A DNA stretch of 64,000 nt from an uncultured Kordia sp. (lineage in GTDB: Bacteria; Bacteroidota; Bacteroidia; Flavobacteriales; Flavobacteriaceae): positions 62,001-126,000 of the forward strand of contig NZ_CANMEZ010000006.1 of assembly GCF_947496985.1 (NCBI RefSeq), read 5' to 3'. This document shows, piece by piece, positions 42,829 to 53,199 of the stretch. The position numbers and the translations under genes are program-made. Numbering within the stretch: the stretch's first letter is position 1; each line of letters begins with the position of its first letter. A model generated the notes under the pieces. That model did not search any database. It was not told the DNA's origin and was given only the letters and a program-made list of their open reading frames with translations.

Positions 42829-45033
42829 ATGCATACCCACAAGTTACACACGAGTGTCTTAGAAAAATCGAGCTTATTCCTCATTATACTTGATAGCAAA
42901 GGCAACATTCAGCATATAAATACACATGCTGAAAAACATTTTTATGCTTCAAAAGAAAACATTATTGGTGAATCTATATTCAATTTTGTATTGGATAATT
43001 GCAAAGCAAATCTTCAAGAAATTCTAAATACGGTTAAGACAACAGAAGCTATTCATCATCAATATATAAAGTTTTGTACCACTACGGAAGATGGCGTATT
43101 AACCTTGAAACTCGATTTTACACAGGAAAACGATGTCATTTATGCCATTGGTACAGAAACGACCAAGCAAGAAAAGGAACATCAAGTATTTATGGCAGTT
43201 TCAGAGTTTGGCGATATTGCTACTTGGTACTACAACCCAAAAACTTCAGAACTCTATTGGTCTAACGAATGCTATAACATGCATGGCATTGACCCAAATG
43301 ATCCAGACAGAGAACACAAACGACAAAATTCATATCAAGAAAAAAATAGAGACCGTGTTCGTGAACATATTGCAACACTAATTAGCACAAAGAAATCGTT
43401 TGACTTTGTTGAGGTAAACGAAAAAGAAGATGCCGAAATTCACTATTTCCGTATCATGGCAGAGCCTCTGATTCATAATGATGAGGTTATTTTTGTGAAT
43501 GGAATTGTGGTTGATGTTACAGAAATGCAAACCTATGTAGAACAACTAAAACATAGTGAAGAAACGAAAAAGCTAGCACTCAAAGGGATTCGTTCTGGCT
43601 TGTTTGATCATATCATAACTACAAATATGGTATACTACAGTCCATCGTTTCGAAAAATGTTAGGACTCTCACTTACTGAAGATTTTGTACCCGAGGAAGA
43701 ATTCCGAAAAATGATTCATCCTGATGATGTGGAAGAAGCCTATACACGACACCTAAACAATTTACAGCAAGAAGATCCACATTATTTTAATCATTACCGA
43801 TTGCGTCATATAGATGGTAAATATCGTTTTTATGAAGTATATGGCTATTCTAAAAAAGATACCGATGGAAAGGTAAGTCGTATGATTGGAAACTTGATTG
43901 ATGTTGATGAACGAAAAATAAATGAACAACTGATTCTTAAAAATCAACGTCGCTTGCAAGCTATGGTGAATAATGGTTTTTTATTCACATTTCTATTAAA
44001 TAAAAAAGGAGAAGTATTACTTACAGATGAAGCTTCGGTAGCTATTATTGAGAAAGATTTTAATGTAAACCCAAATAAAACAAATTGTCGCTTTATAGAT
44101 GTATTGCCATTGAACTTTAAGCATACGTTTGCCTATTCTTTTAATGAAGCTTTAAAAGGAAACATGACTCGTAAAGAGTTGGAACGTGTTACCACGGAAG
44201 GAAACTCACAATGGTTAGAAATACAATATTCTCCCATTTTTGATCAACAACAAAACGTAACTTCTGTATTAATAGGATTGTTAGATGTTACGGAACGAAA
44301 AATGGCAGAACTTGCTATTAAAGAAGCACATATAAAAGAGCAAGAACTCAACAGTCTTAAAACGAATATACTTGCCAACTTTAGCCATGAAATACGCACA
44401 CCACTTAATGGTATTATGGCTATTAGTAATTTGCTTATTACAGAAAAAGACGAAGACGAACGCGAAAAGTTATTGCACTATCTTAATGAAAGTAAAGAAC
44501 GCTTGCTGGAAACCATTAATAACTTATCAAACTTTAGTGAGATAGAAGCCATCAAAGCTAATATTGATTTAAAAGTATGTGATTTAAATTATACTGTAGA
44601 AAGTTCATACAGAGAATTTGATCATTTGGCAGAAGGGAAACAGCTTAATTACAAGCTTATATTAGACGAAAGTCAACCCAACGTAGAAATTGATGAAGAA
44701 TTGTTTCGTACGGCTTTCAATAATATTATTCACAATGCCATAAAGTATACACATACAGGAAACATTACAATTCATATTTATACCGATGATACAAACGAAA
44801 CAGCTTTTGTTTCTGTAAAAGATACAGGTATAGGTATTGAAGAAGAAAACCTTACCAAAATATTTGATCCGTTTGTACAAGAAAGCATTGGACTAAGCCG
44901 TAAGTATGAAGGTACAGGTATTGGCTTAAGTGTATCCAAACGCTATATTGAAATCCTTGATGGTAGTATTACAGTAACAAGTGAAGTTGTAAAAGGCTCT
45001 GAATTTATCATAACTCTTCCTATATGCAGCTAA
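42829..45033 (+). CDS. multi-PAS sensor histidine kinase
   Basis: 734 residues, no membrane segment, so a cytoplasmic sensor. There are about four PAS-type domains (~10-115, ~120-235, ~240-360, ~370-495), each ended by a VTE/VDE-like linker motif (VVDVTEMQ, LIDVDERK, LLDVTERKM). HisKA follows with phospho-His520 in NFSHEIRTPLNGI. HATPase has N box NNIIHNAIKYT, G1 DTGIGIEEENL, F box KIFDPF and G2 GTGIGLSVSK. All catalytic motifs are intact. The last 10 bp overlap the response regulator gene, its cognate partner. Confidence 0.92.
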   Translation: MHTHKLHTSVLEKSSLFLIILDSKGNIQHINTHAEKHFYASKENIIGESIFNFVLDNCKANLQEILNTVKTTEAIHHQYIKFCTTTEDGVLTLKLDFTQENDVIYAIGTETTKQEKEHQVFMAVSEFGDIATWYYNPKTSELYWSNECYNMHGIDPNDPDREHKRQNSYQEKNRDRVREHIATLISTKKSFDFVEVNEKEDAEIHYFRIMAEPLIHNDEVIFVNGIVVDVTEMQTYVEQLKHSEETKKLALKGIRSGLFDHIITTNMVYYSPSFRKMLGLSLTEDFVPEEEFRKMIHPDDVEEAYTRHLNNLQQEDPHYFNHYRLRHIDGKYRFYEVYGYSKKDTDGKVSRMIGNLIDVDERKINEQLILKNQRRLQAMVNNGFLFTFLLNKKGEVLLTDEASVAIIEKDFNVNPNKTNCRFIDVLPLNFKHTFAYSFNEALKGNMTRKELERVTTEGNSQWLEIQYSPIFDQQQNVTSVLIGLLDVTERKMAELAIKEAHIKEQELNSLKTNILANFSHEIRTPLNGIMAISNLLITEKDEDEREKLLHYLNESKERLLETINNLSNFSEIEAIKANIDLKVCDLNYTVESSYREFDHLAEGKQLNYKLILDESQPNVEIDEELFRTAFNNIIHNAIKYTHTGNITIHIYTDDTNETAFVSVKDTGIGIEEENLTKIFDPFVQESIGLSRKYEGTGIGLSVSKRYIEILDGSITVTSEVVKGSEFIITLPICS

Positions 45034-45395
45034 AAATACTATACGTAGAAGATAACAAGGTAAATGCCATGGTAATGGACAGAATGCTGTCTCAAAACGG
45101 CTCTAATATTATCATAGCCGAAAACGGAAAAGAAGCCATTGATATTGCACAAAAAAACGAACTCGATTTAATTCTATTGGATATCAACTTAGGAAAAAAT
45201 CAAATGGATGGTTGCCAAGTCCTTAAAAAACTACAAGAACTTCAAGTAGTTAAAACAACACCTGTATTTGCAGTAACGGCTTATGCCATGCCTGGCGATG
45301 AAAAACATTTTAAAAACATAGGGTTTGATCAGTACTTTTCTAAACCTATTGACTTTCCGCAACTGCGTTCAGAAATAGACAAGCTAAAACTTTAA
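45024..45395 (+). CDS. stand-alone response regulator receiver (CheY-like)
   Basis: 123 residues, a receiver domain only. The acidic pair is Glu9/Asp10 in YVEDNKVN, the phospho-acceptor is Asp53 in ILLDINLG, with Thr/Ser and Lys in VFAVTAY and YFSKPID. There is no output domain, so it passes the signal to another protein or returns it in a phosphorelay. It overlaps the histidine kinase gene. Confidence 0.92.
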   Translation: MQLKILYVEDNKVNAMVMDRMLSQNGSNIIIAENGKEAIDIAQKNELDLILLDINLGKNQMDGCQVLKKLQELQVVKTTPVFAVTAYAMPGDEKHFKNIGFDQYFSKPIDFPQLRSEIDKLKL

Positions 45396-45435
45396 CAGAT
45401 ATAACTTACTCATTTACAAGCACAATACTGCTTTT

Positions 45436-45450
45436 TATGGTAAAACCGTA
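45436..45450. promoter_or_regulatory. TATGG-N5-CCGTA dyad, copy 3
   Basis: TATGG-TAAAA-CCGTA, then CTACATTTTT, 143 bp upstream of the precursor gene at 45594. It has one mismatch from the perfect dyad. Confidence 0.45.
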
Positions 45451-45512
45451 CTACATTTTTATGGGTTCTTTTTAACTTCAAACCTCTTATTTACACATGT
45501 ACGGAAGGCAAC

Positions 45513-45537
45513 TAAAACATTGTGAAATAATGTTTTA
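45513..45537. promoter_or_regulatory. 9-bp perfect dyad upstream of a precursor gene
   Basis: TAAAACATT-GTGAAAT-AATGTTTTA, 56 bp before the ATG at 45594. No T run follows, so it is an operator or mRNA-leader hairpin rather than a terminator. Confidence 0.45.
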
Positions 45538-45593
45538 TACAGTTAAGTACATTGTAAAAGAAACCTAATTATTAATTACACAAACTATTCATC

Positions 45594-45833
45594 ATGAAGA
45601 AAAAAAAGTTAAAAAGTTTAGACATTAAAAAATCAACAATTTCTAACTTAAACAAAAACACACTTAGTGGAGGTGCGCTTGTTCCTAACACACACTATGT
45701 AGTATGCGGAACAGGACCACAAACAATCATTTGTACATTTAACTGTACATTCCAATTGGATTGCGGTACGTATAACTCTAGAAATCGTTGTAAAACGATA
45801 GAAGTTGATGCAAATACAATTCCTATTTGCTAA
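45594..45833 (+). CDS. double-glycine leader precursor peptide
   Basis: 79 residues. The leader is MKKKKLKSLDIKKSTISNL, then NKNTLSGG with cleavage expected after Gly27. The core of 52 residues is Thr- and Cys-rich (YVVCGT, IICTFNCTF, LDCGTY, NRCKTI, PIC; six Cys) and ends IPIC, similar to the end of the precursor at 26552 (IAPIC). It is a single-gene unit with its own dyads upstream and a terminator downstream. No modification or export gene is adjacent. Confidence 0.8.
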   Translation: MKKKKLKSLDIKKSTISNLNKNTLSGGALVPNTHYVVCGTGPQTIICTFNCTFQLDCGTYNSRNRCKTIEVDANTIPIC

Positions 45834-45863
45834 TAACAAGGAAAAATTAAAATTTACCAGAGG

Positions 45864-45896
45864 AAAGAGCGAACTATAATGGTTCGCTTTTTTTGT
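45864..45896 (+). terminator. terminator after the precursor gene
   Basis: AGCGAAC (45868-45874) pairs with GTTCGCT (45882-45888), then a run of T. It can also end the convergent MscS gene. Confidence 0.8.
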
Positions 45897-45898
45897 GG

Positions 45899-46741
45899 TT
45901 ATTCTACTATTTTATGCAGAGGAATAGGCAAATGCACATTTTCTTTCTGAAAACGCTTATGCACTGCTTCTTTTAACGTACATTTTGTCTTAAACTCAGC
46001 AAAAGGTTCACTAAGCCATATATATGCACGAACATGTATATATCCTTCTTTAATTTCAATAACACGAACCTCAGCAGCATCAACATCATTCTCTAAAGTA
46101 CGGTTAATAACATTATCTAAATGTGAAGCTTCTTCTTGTATAATTTCACGTACTTGATCAATATCTGCGTGAACGCCAACATAAAAATTATTAAAGCTCA
46201 ATACTTTAGAATCGTCAATTGTATGGTTTAATACAGATTCTGTACTAATTACCGAATTTGGAATAATTAAGCGTTTGTTTTCAAAATTATTAATCACCGT
46301 ATGGCGCAATGTAATATCATCTACAATACCAATACGCTGATCATCTAGCTTTATATAATCGCCCACTCTAAAGGGTTTAAAAATGACAATAAACAAACCT
46401 GCAATTAAATTGGAAATAGCGCTCTGTGCTGCAAAACCTATAATTGCAGCTAAAATTCCAGCTCCAGAGAAAATAAAGCCTGCTTGCTCTCGAAGCTTTG
46501 GCACAGTAAAAATGATGACAAAAACACCTATGATTATAAAAGTAAAACGAATGGAGTTTTTAATAAACTTTAAGGTTGTCACTCCAAATCGTTTTTGACG
46601 TTGTTTGCGTTCTAAAAAAATAATAAGGATAAATCGGAATATGCGCGAAAGTGCCCACGATATAAAAAGAACAAGAAAAGAATACCATAAAATTCCTTCA
46701 ATAGTATTTACATCTATATACGATTTTAATAAAGATAACAT
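45899..46741 (-). CDS. small-conductance mechanosensitive channel family protein (MscS-like)
   Basis: 280 residues. Membrane helices lie near 18-40, 63-83 and the pore helix ~92-115 (GILAAIIGFAAQSAISN), followed by the MscS beta domain (GDYIKLDDQRIGIVDDI) and an alpha/beta C-terminal domain. It opens on membrane tension to release solutes during hypo-osmotic shock. The length matches MscS. It is convergent with the preceding precursor gene and divergent from the metal efflux genes. Confidence 0.9.
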   Translation of the reverse strand: MLSLLKSYIDVNTIEGILWYSFLVLFISWALSRIFRFILIIFLERKQRQKRFGVTTLKFIKNSIRFTFIIIGVFVIIFTVPKLREQAGFIFSGAGILAAIIGFAAQSAISNLIAGLFIVIFKPFRVGDYIKLDDQRIGIVDDITLRHTVINNFENKRLIIPNSVISTESVLNHTIDDSKVLSFNNFYVGVHADIDQVREIIQEEASHLDNVINRTLENDVDAAEVRVIEIKEGYIHVRAYIWLSEPFAEFKTKCTLKEAVHKRFQKENVHLPIPLHKIVE

Positions 46742-46955
46742 GGCGTACAGTTTTATACAAAGCTAGCGTAGTTTTGCAGAAAGTAAAAGTAAAAAAGAAC
46801 GTTTTTTATAAGAATAATAACATGTAAAAAGTACTAGCGCATCGTTTACTCAGCATTCTTTGTTAGACTTCGAGTACCTCAGTCCATAGCTACTCATATA
46901 CCAACAGACTAATAATACTTCATTCTAAAAAAACTTTCGTACTTTTACAATTCAA

Positions 46956-47369
46956 ATGCAAAAAATTGTAAAACATACTTGTTCGTTTGTATTAGCACTT
47001 TTAGTGTTATGCTCTACATTTTCATTTACCATTAATCAACATATTTGTGGTGGACAAAAAATGAGCATGGCAATTGGTGTTGCTGCTGAAAACTGCGGAA
47101 TGGAGTTAGCACAAACTCCTTCTGATAGCACAACAGTACAACAAACGCCATGTTGTAATGACATTAGCACCTTTGTACAAGGACAAGACGAATTACAGTA
47201 TAACTACAACGATATTGCTTTTTCTACACATACATTTATTACAGCATTTGTATACAGCTACATATTCGTGCTTCCTGCCGAAGATCAAGAAAAAGCAGTA
47301 TACAAACCATACATTCCACCTCCGTTGGTCAAGGACATTCAGCTCCTCGATGAAACTTTCTTAATTTGA
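46956..47369 (+). CDS. HYC_CC_PP family protein at the head of the metal efflux operon
   Basis: 137 residues. N-terminal signal or membrane segment (~8-25), then the three marks that name the family: NQHICGG (H-x-C), TPCCND (CC) and YIPPPL (PP). Cys and His spacing suggests periplasmic metal contact. In Flavobacteriia such genes usually precede a CusA/CzcA pump, as here (100 bp upstream). The exact role is unknown; metal sensing or delivery is likely. Confidence 0.75.
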   Translation: MQKIVKHTCSFVLALLVLCSTFSFTINQHICGGQKMSMAIGVAAENCGMELAQTPSDSTTVQQTPCCNDISTFVQGQDELQYNYNDIAFSTHTFITAFVYSYIFVLPAEDQEKAVYKPYIPPPLVKDIQLLDETFLI

Positions 47370-47469
47370 TATATATACTACGAACGTTGTTTTCCAATGA
47401 TTTTTTCTTTTTGGAAACATAGCACCTATGCAATTATTAACACATTCGTATGTATAAATATCAACTTTT

Positions 47470-50400
47470 ATGCTCAACAAAAGCATTCAATTTTTAATAA
47501 ATCATAAGCTCGTTGCTGTACTCCTACTCTTTGTCATTATAGGGTTTGGACTCAACACAGCTCCTTTCAATTGGAACTTAGGTGCATTTCCTAAAAACTC
47601 AGTTGCAGTAGATGCTATTCCTAATATTGGTGAAAACCAACAAATTGTATTTACCAAATGGCAAGGACGCTCACCAAAAGATATTGAAGATCAAATCACC
47701 TATCCGTTAACAACTGCTTTGATGGGAATTCCTGGGGTAAAAACGGTTCGTAGCTCATCTATGTTTGGCTTTTCTAGTATTTATATCATTTTTAATGATG
47801 AGGTAGATTTTTACTGGAGTCGTAGCCGAATTTTAGAAAAGTTAAACGCTTTGCCTAGCTCATTATTACCTGAAAATGTACAACCCACACTTGGTCCTGA
47901 TGCTACAGGATTGGGGCAAATATTTTGGTATACCTTGGAAGGAAGAGATGCCAAAGGAAATGTAACAGGTGGTTGGGATTTACAGGAATTACGTAGTATA
48001 CAAGATTACTATGTAAAACCAGCTTTGTCAAGTGCTGCCGATGTATCAGAAGTTGCTTCTATTGGCGGTTATATACAAGAATATCAAATAGATGTAAACC
48101 CAGATGTATTAAAAAAGTACAAGCTTTCCTTAACGCAAGTAGTGAATGCTGTTAGGAATACCAACAAGGAAATTGGCGCAAAAACTATTGAAATAAATCA
48201 AGCGGAATATGTTGTTCGCGGTTTGGGCTATATAAAATCAATTGAAGACATTGAAAATACAACCATACAGTCCGAAGATTTTACACCTATTCGTGTAAAA
48301 GATGTTGCGAAAGTATATCTCGGTCCGGCCGAAAGAAGAGGAATTTTAGACAAAGAAGGCGCCGAAGTAGTTGGTGGCGTTGTCGTAGCTCGCTTTGGCG
48401 CGAATCCGATGGAAGTAATTAACAATGTAAAAGATAAAATACAAACCATTGCCAACGGTTTACCTACCAAAACACTCAACGATGGACGTGTTTCACAACT
48501 AACGGTTGTTCCTTTTTATGATCGTACAGAACTAATTGAAGAAACCTTACATACACTTGAAGAAGCCTTATCATTAGAAATTCTCATTACATTACTGATT
48601 ATCATCATTATGGTGTTAAACTTAAGAGCTTCCATACTCATTGCTAGTGTATTGCCTATTGCTGTTTTATTTGTGTTTATCACGATGAAGCTCGGACAAG
48701 TAGACGCAAATATTGTTGCCCTTTCGGGAATTGCCATTGCTATTGGTACAATGGTAGACATGGGTATCGTACTAATTGAGAACATAACACGACATCTTGA
48801 AGAAGATACAGAGAATACACCAATAAACACACTTGTATACAAAGCCACTTCGGAAGTTTCAGGTGCCATTCTCACAGCAGTATTAACGACTATTGTAAGC
48901 TTTATTCCTGTATTTATGTTGGTGGGTGCCGAAGGGAAGTTATTCAGTCCACTTGCCTATACTAAAACTATGGCGTTGGTTTCTGCCATTATTGTCACCT
49001 TGTTTATCTTACCTGCATTAGCCGCTTGGGTATTTGGTTGGAAAAATATTTCGCAAAAACTGATATATATACTCAATTTTTTATTCATTGCACTTGCAAC
49101 GTATGCAATGACACACAACATTTATATTGGAATTCCATTACTTTTGCTTGCTAGTGTTAATTTATCTCAACTAAAAAAATTCATTACAAAAACGGTAGCG
49201 AAACGAATACAGTTTATCACTGCAATTGCAACACTACTAGGTTTCCTTACAAGTTATTGGCGACCGTTGGGATACACTAATAACTTAGCTATAAACCTTG
49301 TTTTTGTAGCAGTTACTTGCGTAATAGTTATTGGCACATTTTTAGTCTTTATAAAATACTACGAACGTTTACTGAGTTGGGCATTAGCGAATAAATTACT
49401 ATTTCTTAGCATTCCGTTGGTGATTTTAGTTGCTGGTGTACAAATATGGCGTAACACTGGAAAAGAATTTATGCCAGCATTGAATGAAGGTTCCTTTTTA
49501 CTTATGCCAACTTCCTTGCCACATGCAGGCATTGCTGAAAACAAAAAAATAGTACAGCAATTGGATATGGCAGTTGCCAATATTCCAGAAATAGAAACCG
49601 TAGTTGGAAAAGCAGGTCGTGTGGAAAGTGCGCTCGATCCTGCACCATTGTCAATGTATGAAAATATCATTATTTACAAACCTGAGTATATCTTGGATGC
49701 AACAGGAAAGCCACAACGTTTTAAAGTAGATGATGAGGGACAGTTTATACGTAATGTTAGTTCGAGCGCTATCCAGAACAATAGTAAGCTCAATGTAACA
49801 GGAAAAATGTTAATTCCAGACAAAAACGGAGAGCTCTATCGCAATTGGCGACCGCATATAAAATCAACAGATGATATTTGGAAAGAAATTGTAAAAGCTA
49901 CCAAACTGCCAAGTATTACCTCTGCACCAAAGTTACAACCAATTGAAACGCGCCTGATTATGTTACAAACAGGTATGCGATCACCTATGGGAATTAAAAT
50001 AAAAGGACAAAACCTAGAACAAATTGAAGCCTTTGGTCTGGAGTTGGAAAGCATTTTAAAAGAAGTTCCTGATGTGAAGCAAGAAACCGTTTTTGCGGAA
50101 CGCTTGATTGGAAAACCTTATTTAATACTAGACATCAACCGTGATAAAATTGCACGCTACGGATTGTCTATTAAAGCAGTACAAGATATTTTAGAAGTTG
50201 CCATTGGTGGTAAAGTGGTAACACAAACCATTGAAGGACGCGAACGTTACAATGTTCGAGTTCGCTATCCGCGTGAATTGCGCTCCGACCCTACCGAGTT
50301 GGAAAACATTCAGATTCCATTGCCAAATGGAGCCGAGATTTTACTTAAAGAAATTGTAAGCATCGGCTATGAAAAAGGTCCACAAATGATTAAGAGTGAA

Positions 50401-51168
50401 GATACTTTTTTGGTGAGTTATGTATTATTTAACAAACAATCAGACATTGCGGAAGTTACGCTGGTTGAAGAATTACAAACTATTATTCAAGAACGTATAA
50501 ACTCAGGTAGTTTGACTGTTCCTAAAGGAGTTAATTTTGAGTTCTCAGGAACCTACGAACAACAAGTACGTGCCGAACAAACGTTATTGATTATTGTTCC
50601 AATTGTATTGATTATCATATTTTTAATTCTGTATTTTCAGTTTAAATCTGTAGCGACGTCCATTTTTATATTTGCGGGAATTGCTGTAGCATTTGCTGGC
50701 GGATTCCTTATGATTTGGCTCTACGGACAAGCTTGGTTTTTAGACATTTCTATTTTTGGCACCAATCTTCGTGAGTTATTTCAAATTAAAACCATCAATT
50801 TAAGTGTTGCGGTTTGGGTAGGATTTATTGCCTTGTTCGGAATTGCCACCGATGATGGCGTAATTATGGCAACCTATTTAACACAATCATTCAAAAAGAA
50901 TAAACCTACCAGCACAAAAGAAATTAGAGAAGCCGTAGTGCATGCCGGACAAAAACGTATTCGTCCGTGTTTAATGACAACTGCGACTACTTTATTAGCA
51001 TTGGTACCTATTCTAACTTCTACAGGTCGTGGAAGTGATATTATGATTCCGATGGCAATACCAAGTTTTGGGGGAATGCTCATAGCCCTCATTACTTTAT
51101 TTATAGTGCCCGTTTTATATAGTTGGCATAAAGAAATTACCTTAAAAAAACAGACACATGAAGCATAA
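47470..51168 (+). CDS. cusA: CusA/CzcA-family heavy-metal RND efflux pump
   Basis: 1232 residues, inner-membrane proton/metal antiporter. RND landmarks are present: N-terminal membrane helix, porter domain start FTKWQGRSPKDIEDQ, VPFYDRTELI, and the TM4 region AIAIGTMVDMGIVLIEN with conserved acidic residues. Methionines matching the Cu/Ag site of E. coli CusA are present in LIMLQTGM and GPQMIKSED, but the third equivalent appears to be Leu (ARYGLSI). About 100 extra residues (~520-630) form inserted hydrophobic segments, making it longer than the ~1040 of E. coli. The last bases overlap the TolC gene. It probably exports Cu(I)/Ag(I). Confidence 0.9.
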   Translation: MLNKSIQFLINHKLVAVLLLFVIIGFGLNTAPFNWNLGAFPKNSVAVDAIPNIGENQQIVFTKWQGRSPKDIEDQITYPLTTALMGIPGVKTVRSSSMFGFSSIYIIFNDEVDFYWSRSRILEKLNALPSSLLPENVQPTLGPDATGLGQIFWYTLEGRDAKGNVTGGWDLQELRSIQDYYVKPALSSAADVSEVASIGGYIQEYQIDVNPDVLKKYKLSLTQVVNAVRNTNKEIGAKTIEINQAEYVVRGLGYIKSIEDIENTTIQSEDFTPIRVKDVAKVYLGPAERRGILDKEGAEVVGGVVVARFGANPMEVINNVKDKIQTIANGLPTKTLNDGRVSQLTVVPFYDRTELIEETLHTLEEALSLEILITLLIIIIMVLNLRASILIASVLPIAVLFVFITMKLGQVDANIVALSGIAIAIGTMVDMGIVLIENITRHLEEDTENTPINTLVYKATSEVSGAILTAVLTTIVSFIPVFMLVGAEGKLFSPLAYTKTMALVSAIIVTLFILPALAAWVFGWKNISQKLIYILNFLFIALATYAMTHNIYIGIPLLLLASVNLSQLKKFITKTVAKRIQFITAIATLLGFLTSYWRPLGYTNNLAINLVFVAVTCVIVIGTFLVFIKYYERLLSWALANKLLFLSIPLVILVAGVQIWRNTGKEFMPALNEGSFLLMPTSLPHAGIAENKKIVQQLDMAVANIPEIETVVGKAGRVESALDPAPLSMYENIIIYKPEYILDATGKPQRFKVDDEGQFIRNVSSSAIQNNSKLNVTGKMLIPDKNGELYRNWRPHIKSTDDIWKEIVKATKLPSITSAPKLQPIETRLIMLQTGMRSPMGIKIKGQNLEQIEAFGLELESILKEVPDVKQETVFAERLIGKPYLILDINRDKIARYGLSIKAVQDILEVAIGGKVVTQTIEGRERYNVRVRYPRELRSDPTELENIQIPLPNGAEILLKEIVSIGYEKGPQMIKSEDTFLVSYVLFNKQSDIAEVTLVEELQTIIQERINSGSLTVPKGVNFEFSGTYEQQVRAEQTLLIIVPIVLIIIFLILYFQFKSVATSIFIFAGIAVAFAGGFLMIWLYGQAWFLDISIFGTNLRELFQIKTINLSVAVWVGFIALFGIATDDGVIMATYLTQSFKKNKPTSTKEIREAVVHAGQKRIRPCLMTTATTLLALVPILTSTGRGSDIMIPMAIPSFGGMLIALITLFIVPVLYSWHKEITLKKQTHEA

Positions 51169-52384
51169 TTTTATATATATACTTAGTTGCTTTTTAGTGG
51201 TACATATTGCCAACGGGCAAACATTAGAGGACTATCTGGCGGAAGCCCAAAAAAACAGTTCAGAAATCTTAGCCAAACAATTTCAGCATGAAAGCGCGTT
51301 GGAAAAAGTAAACGAAGTAGGCAGTTTACCCAATACACAATTGGGCGTTGGTGTGTTTGCACAAGCAGTAGAAACCAGAGTTGGGCCACAAAGAGCTCGA
51401 TTTTCGGCAAGTCAAAAAATACCTTGGTTTGGTACGCTTAGCGCGAAAAAGAAAAACGCAGCTTACATAGCAAATGCCAAAGAGAGTGAACTTGATTTTT
51501 TAAAAAGGCAGCTTTCGCTGAATGTGAAAATTGCCTATTACGAATTGTACACGTTACAACAACAGTATACAATTACTAAGCAACATATTGAAATTTTGGA
51601 TACGTATGAAAAGTTGGCGTTGAACGAATTGGAAAACAACCGCACAAACATGGTTGATGTGTTGAACATTAAGATGAAAAAGAACACGCTTGTACAACAG
51701 TTTCAAACAATTTTGGAGAATATTGACAGTAAAAAGATTCGGTTCAATTTATTATTAAATAAACCTATTCAAGAAGAAGTGATTGTGCTAGATTCTTTAC
51801 ATATTCCTGAAAAACAAGCTTTTTTAACCGATGAAGCCATTATGCTACATCCAAAGTTACAACAACTAGATTATTTAGAAAACGCGCTGCAACAATCGGA
51901 AATTGTAGCAAAGAAAGAAGGAAATCCGTCCATTGGTTTCGGGCTCGATTATGTATTGGTTTCTGAACGATCGGGTATTTCGTTACCCGATAATGGAAAA
52001 GATGTTATTATGCCAATGGTTACAGTATCAATTCCTTTGTTTAATAAGAGACACATTGCGAAGCAAAAACAATTACAACTTGAACAGGAAGCATTGACAC
52101 AAACAAAGATTACAGTAAAGAATCAGTTATTGATTGCCTTGGAAGAAGCCGGGAACAAAATGAAAAATGCGAAAGAAAGTATTGAAACTCAGTACGAAAA
52201 CATTGAACAAGCATTGCAAGCAAAAGAAGTAATATTAGCAGCATATCAAACAGCTAAGATGGATTTTGAACAGTTATTAGCGTTGGATCAATTGAAATTA
52301 GGCTTTGAACTACAGAAAGTTAAAGATGTACAAACCTATTTTACAAATGCCGCTATTGTCGCTTTTTTAACACAACAAGATTAA
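51158..52384 (+). CDS. TolC-family outer-membrane efflux protein (CusC-like)
   Basis: 408 residues. Signal peptide ~1-19 (ends HIANGQ), followed by the two long coiled-coil hairpins of the TolC fold (for example TLEDYLAEAQKNSSEILAK and ALEEAGNKMKNAKESIE) separated by short strands. It overlaps the end of cusA by 11 bp. It forms the outer-membrane channel of the tripartite metal pump. Confidence 0.87.
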   Translation: MKHNFIYILSCFLVVHIANGQTLEDYLAEAQKNSSEILAKQFQHESALEKVNEVGSLPNTQLGVGVFAQAVETRVGPQRARFSASQKIPWFGTLSAKKKNAAYIANAKESELDFLKRQLSLNVKIAYYELYTLQQQYTITKQHIEILDTYEKLALNELENNRTNMVDVLNIKMKKNTLVQQFQTILENIDSKKIRFNLLLNKPIQEEVIVLDSLHIPEKQAFLTDEAIMLHPKLQQLDYLENALQQSEIVAKKEGNPSIGFGLDYVLVSERSGISLPDNGKDVIMPMVTVSIPLFNKRHIAKQKQLQLEQEALTQTKITVKNQLLIALEEAGNKMKNAKESIETQYENIEQALQAKEVILAAYQTAKMDFEQLLALDQLKLGFELQKVKDVQTYFTNAAIVAFLTQQD

Positions 52385-52475
52385 TGAAAATGTTGATTTA
52401 TAATTATAAAATGTCATATGGAGTGTAGTAGAGATATTTTATTAAATAGAAAAGTTGAATACAATAATTAAGGAA

Positions 52476-53195
52476 ATGAAAAAAACATATACCATCACAG
52501 GAATGACTTGCAACGGTTGCAAAGCAAAAGTGGAACATCTTTTAACGAATTTGGACACAGTAACGGCTGTAGATGTAAACTTAGAACGTGGCGAAGCAAT
52601 TATTGATGCTACTACGCCAATCTCTATAAACACTTTACAAACATCGTTACCTGAGAAATATACTATTACAGCATATACTGAACCCGTTTTTGAACAACCT
52701 GAAAATGTTCAGAAAAGCGATATAAAACAACTGTTTCCATTGTTTTTAATCTTCTTTTATATTACAACCGCAAGTATTTTAAAGAATCTAAATACTTGGG
52801 AAACTTCAGAATTTATGTTCGATTTTATGGGCTTGTTTTATATTGTCTTTAGCTTTTTTAAGTTTTTAGACTATACCGGATTTCCAAAATCATTTCAAAT
52901 GTATGATCCGTTAGCCAAGCAACTTCCTGCATACGCATGGATATATCCGTTTATAGAAGTTGCGCTTGGATTGTTGTTTTTATTCAGATATCAAATTCCT
53001 ATCGCGCTTATTAGCACAATTATTATTTTAGGAATTACTACAATTGGCGTAACCAAAGCATTGTTTGACAAAAAAACGATTCAATGTGCATGTTTAGGAA
53101 CAGCCTTAAAATTACCAATGACCAAAGCTACGTTTATTGAAAACTCAATTATGCTAGTCATGGCGGTTTGGATGTTAATCAATTTATATAGTTAA
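52476..53195 (+). CDS. heavy-metal-associated domain fused to a MauE-like membrane domain
   Basis: 239 residues from the ATG at 52476; a TTG at 52455 is a poorer start. Residues ~1-68 are a ferredoxin-like HMA domain with the metal motif GMTCNGCKAKVE. Residues ~88-235 contain four membrane helices of the MauE/DoxX-like type, with a CxC (QCACLG) in the loop before the last. HMA plus MauE fusions are recurrent in Bacteroidota Cus operons. A role in passing copper or reducing equivalents to the pump is plausible but unproven. Confidence 0.78.
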   Translation: MKKTYTITGMTCNGCKAKVEHLLTNLDTVTAVDVNLERGEAIIDATTPISINTLQTSLPEKYTITAYTEPVFEQPENVQKSDIKQLFPLFLIFFYITTASILKNLNTWETSEFMFDFMGLFYIVFSFFKFLDYTGFPKSFQMYDPLAKQLPAYAWIYPFIEVALGLLFLFRYQIPIALISTIIILGITTIGVTKALFDKKTIQCACLGTALKLPMTKATFIENSIMLVMAVWMLINLYS

Positions 53196-53199
53196 GATT

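Noticed and set aside
48228-51092. Minus-strand ORFs within cusA
   Set aside because: Antisense shadows of a clear RND transporter; low-complexity composition, no motifs.
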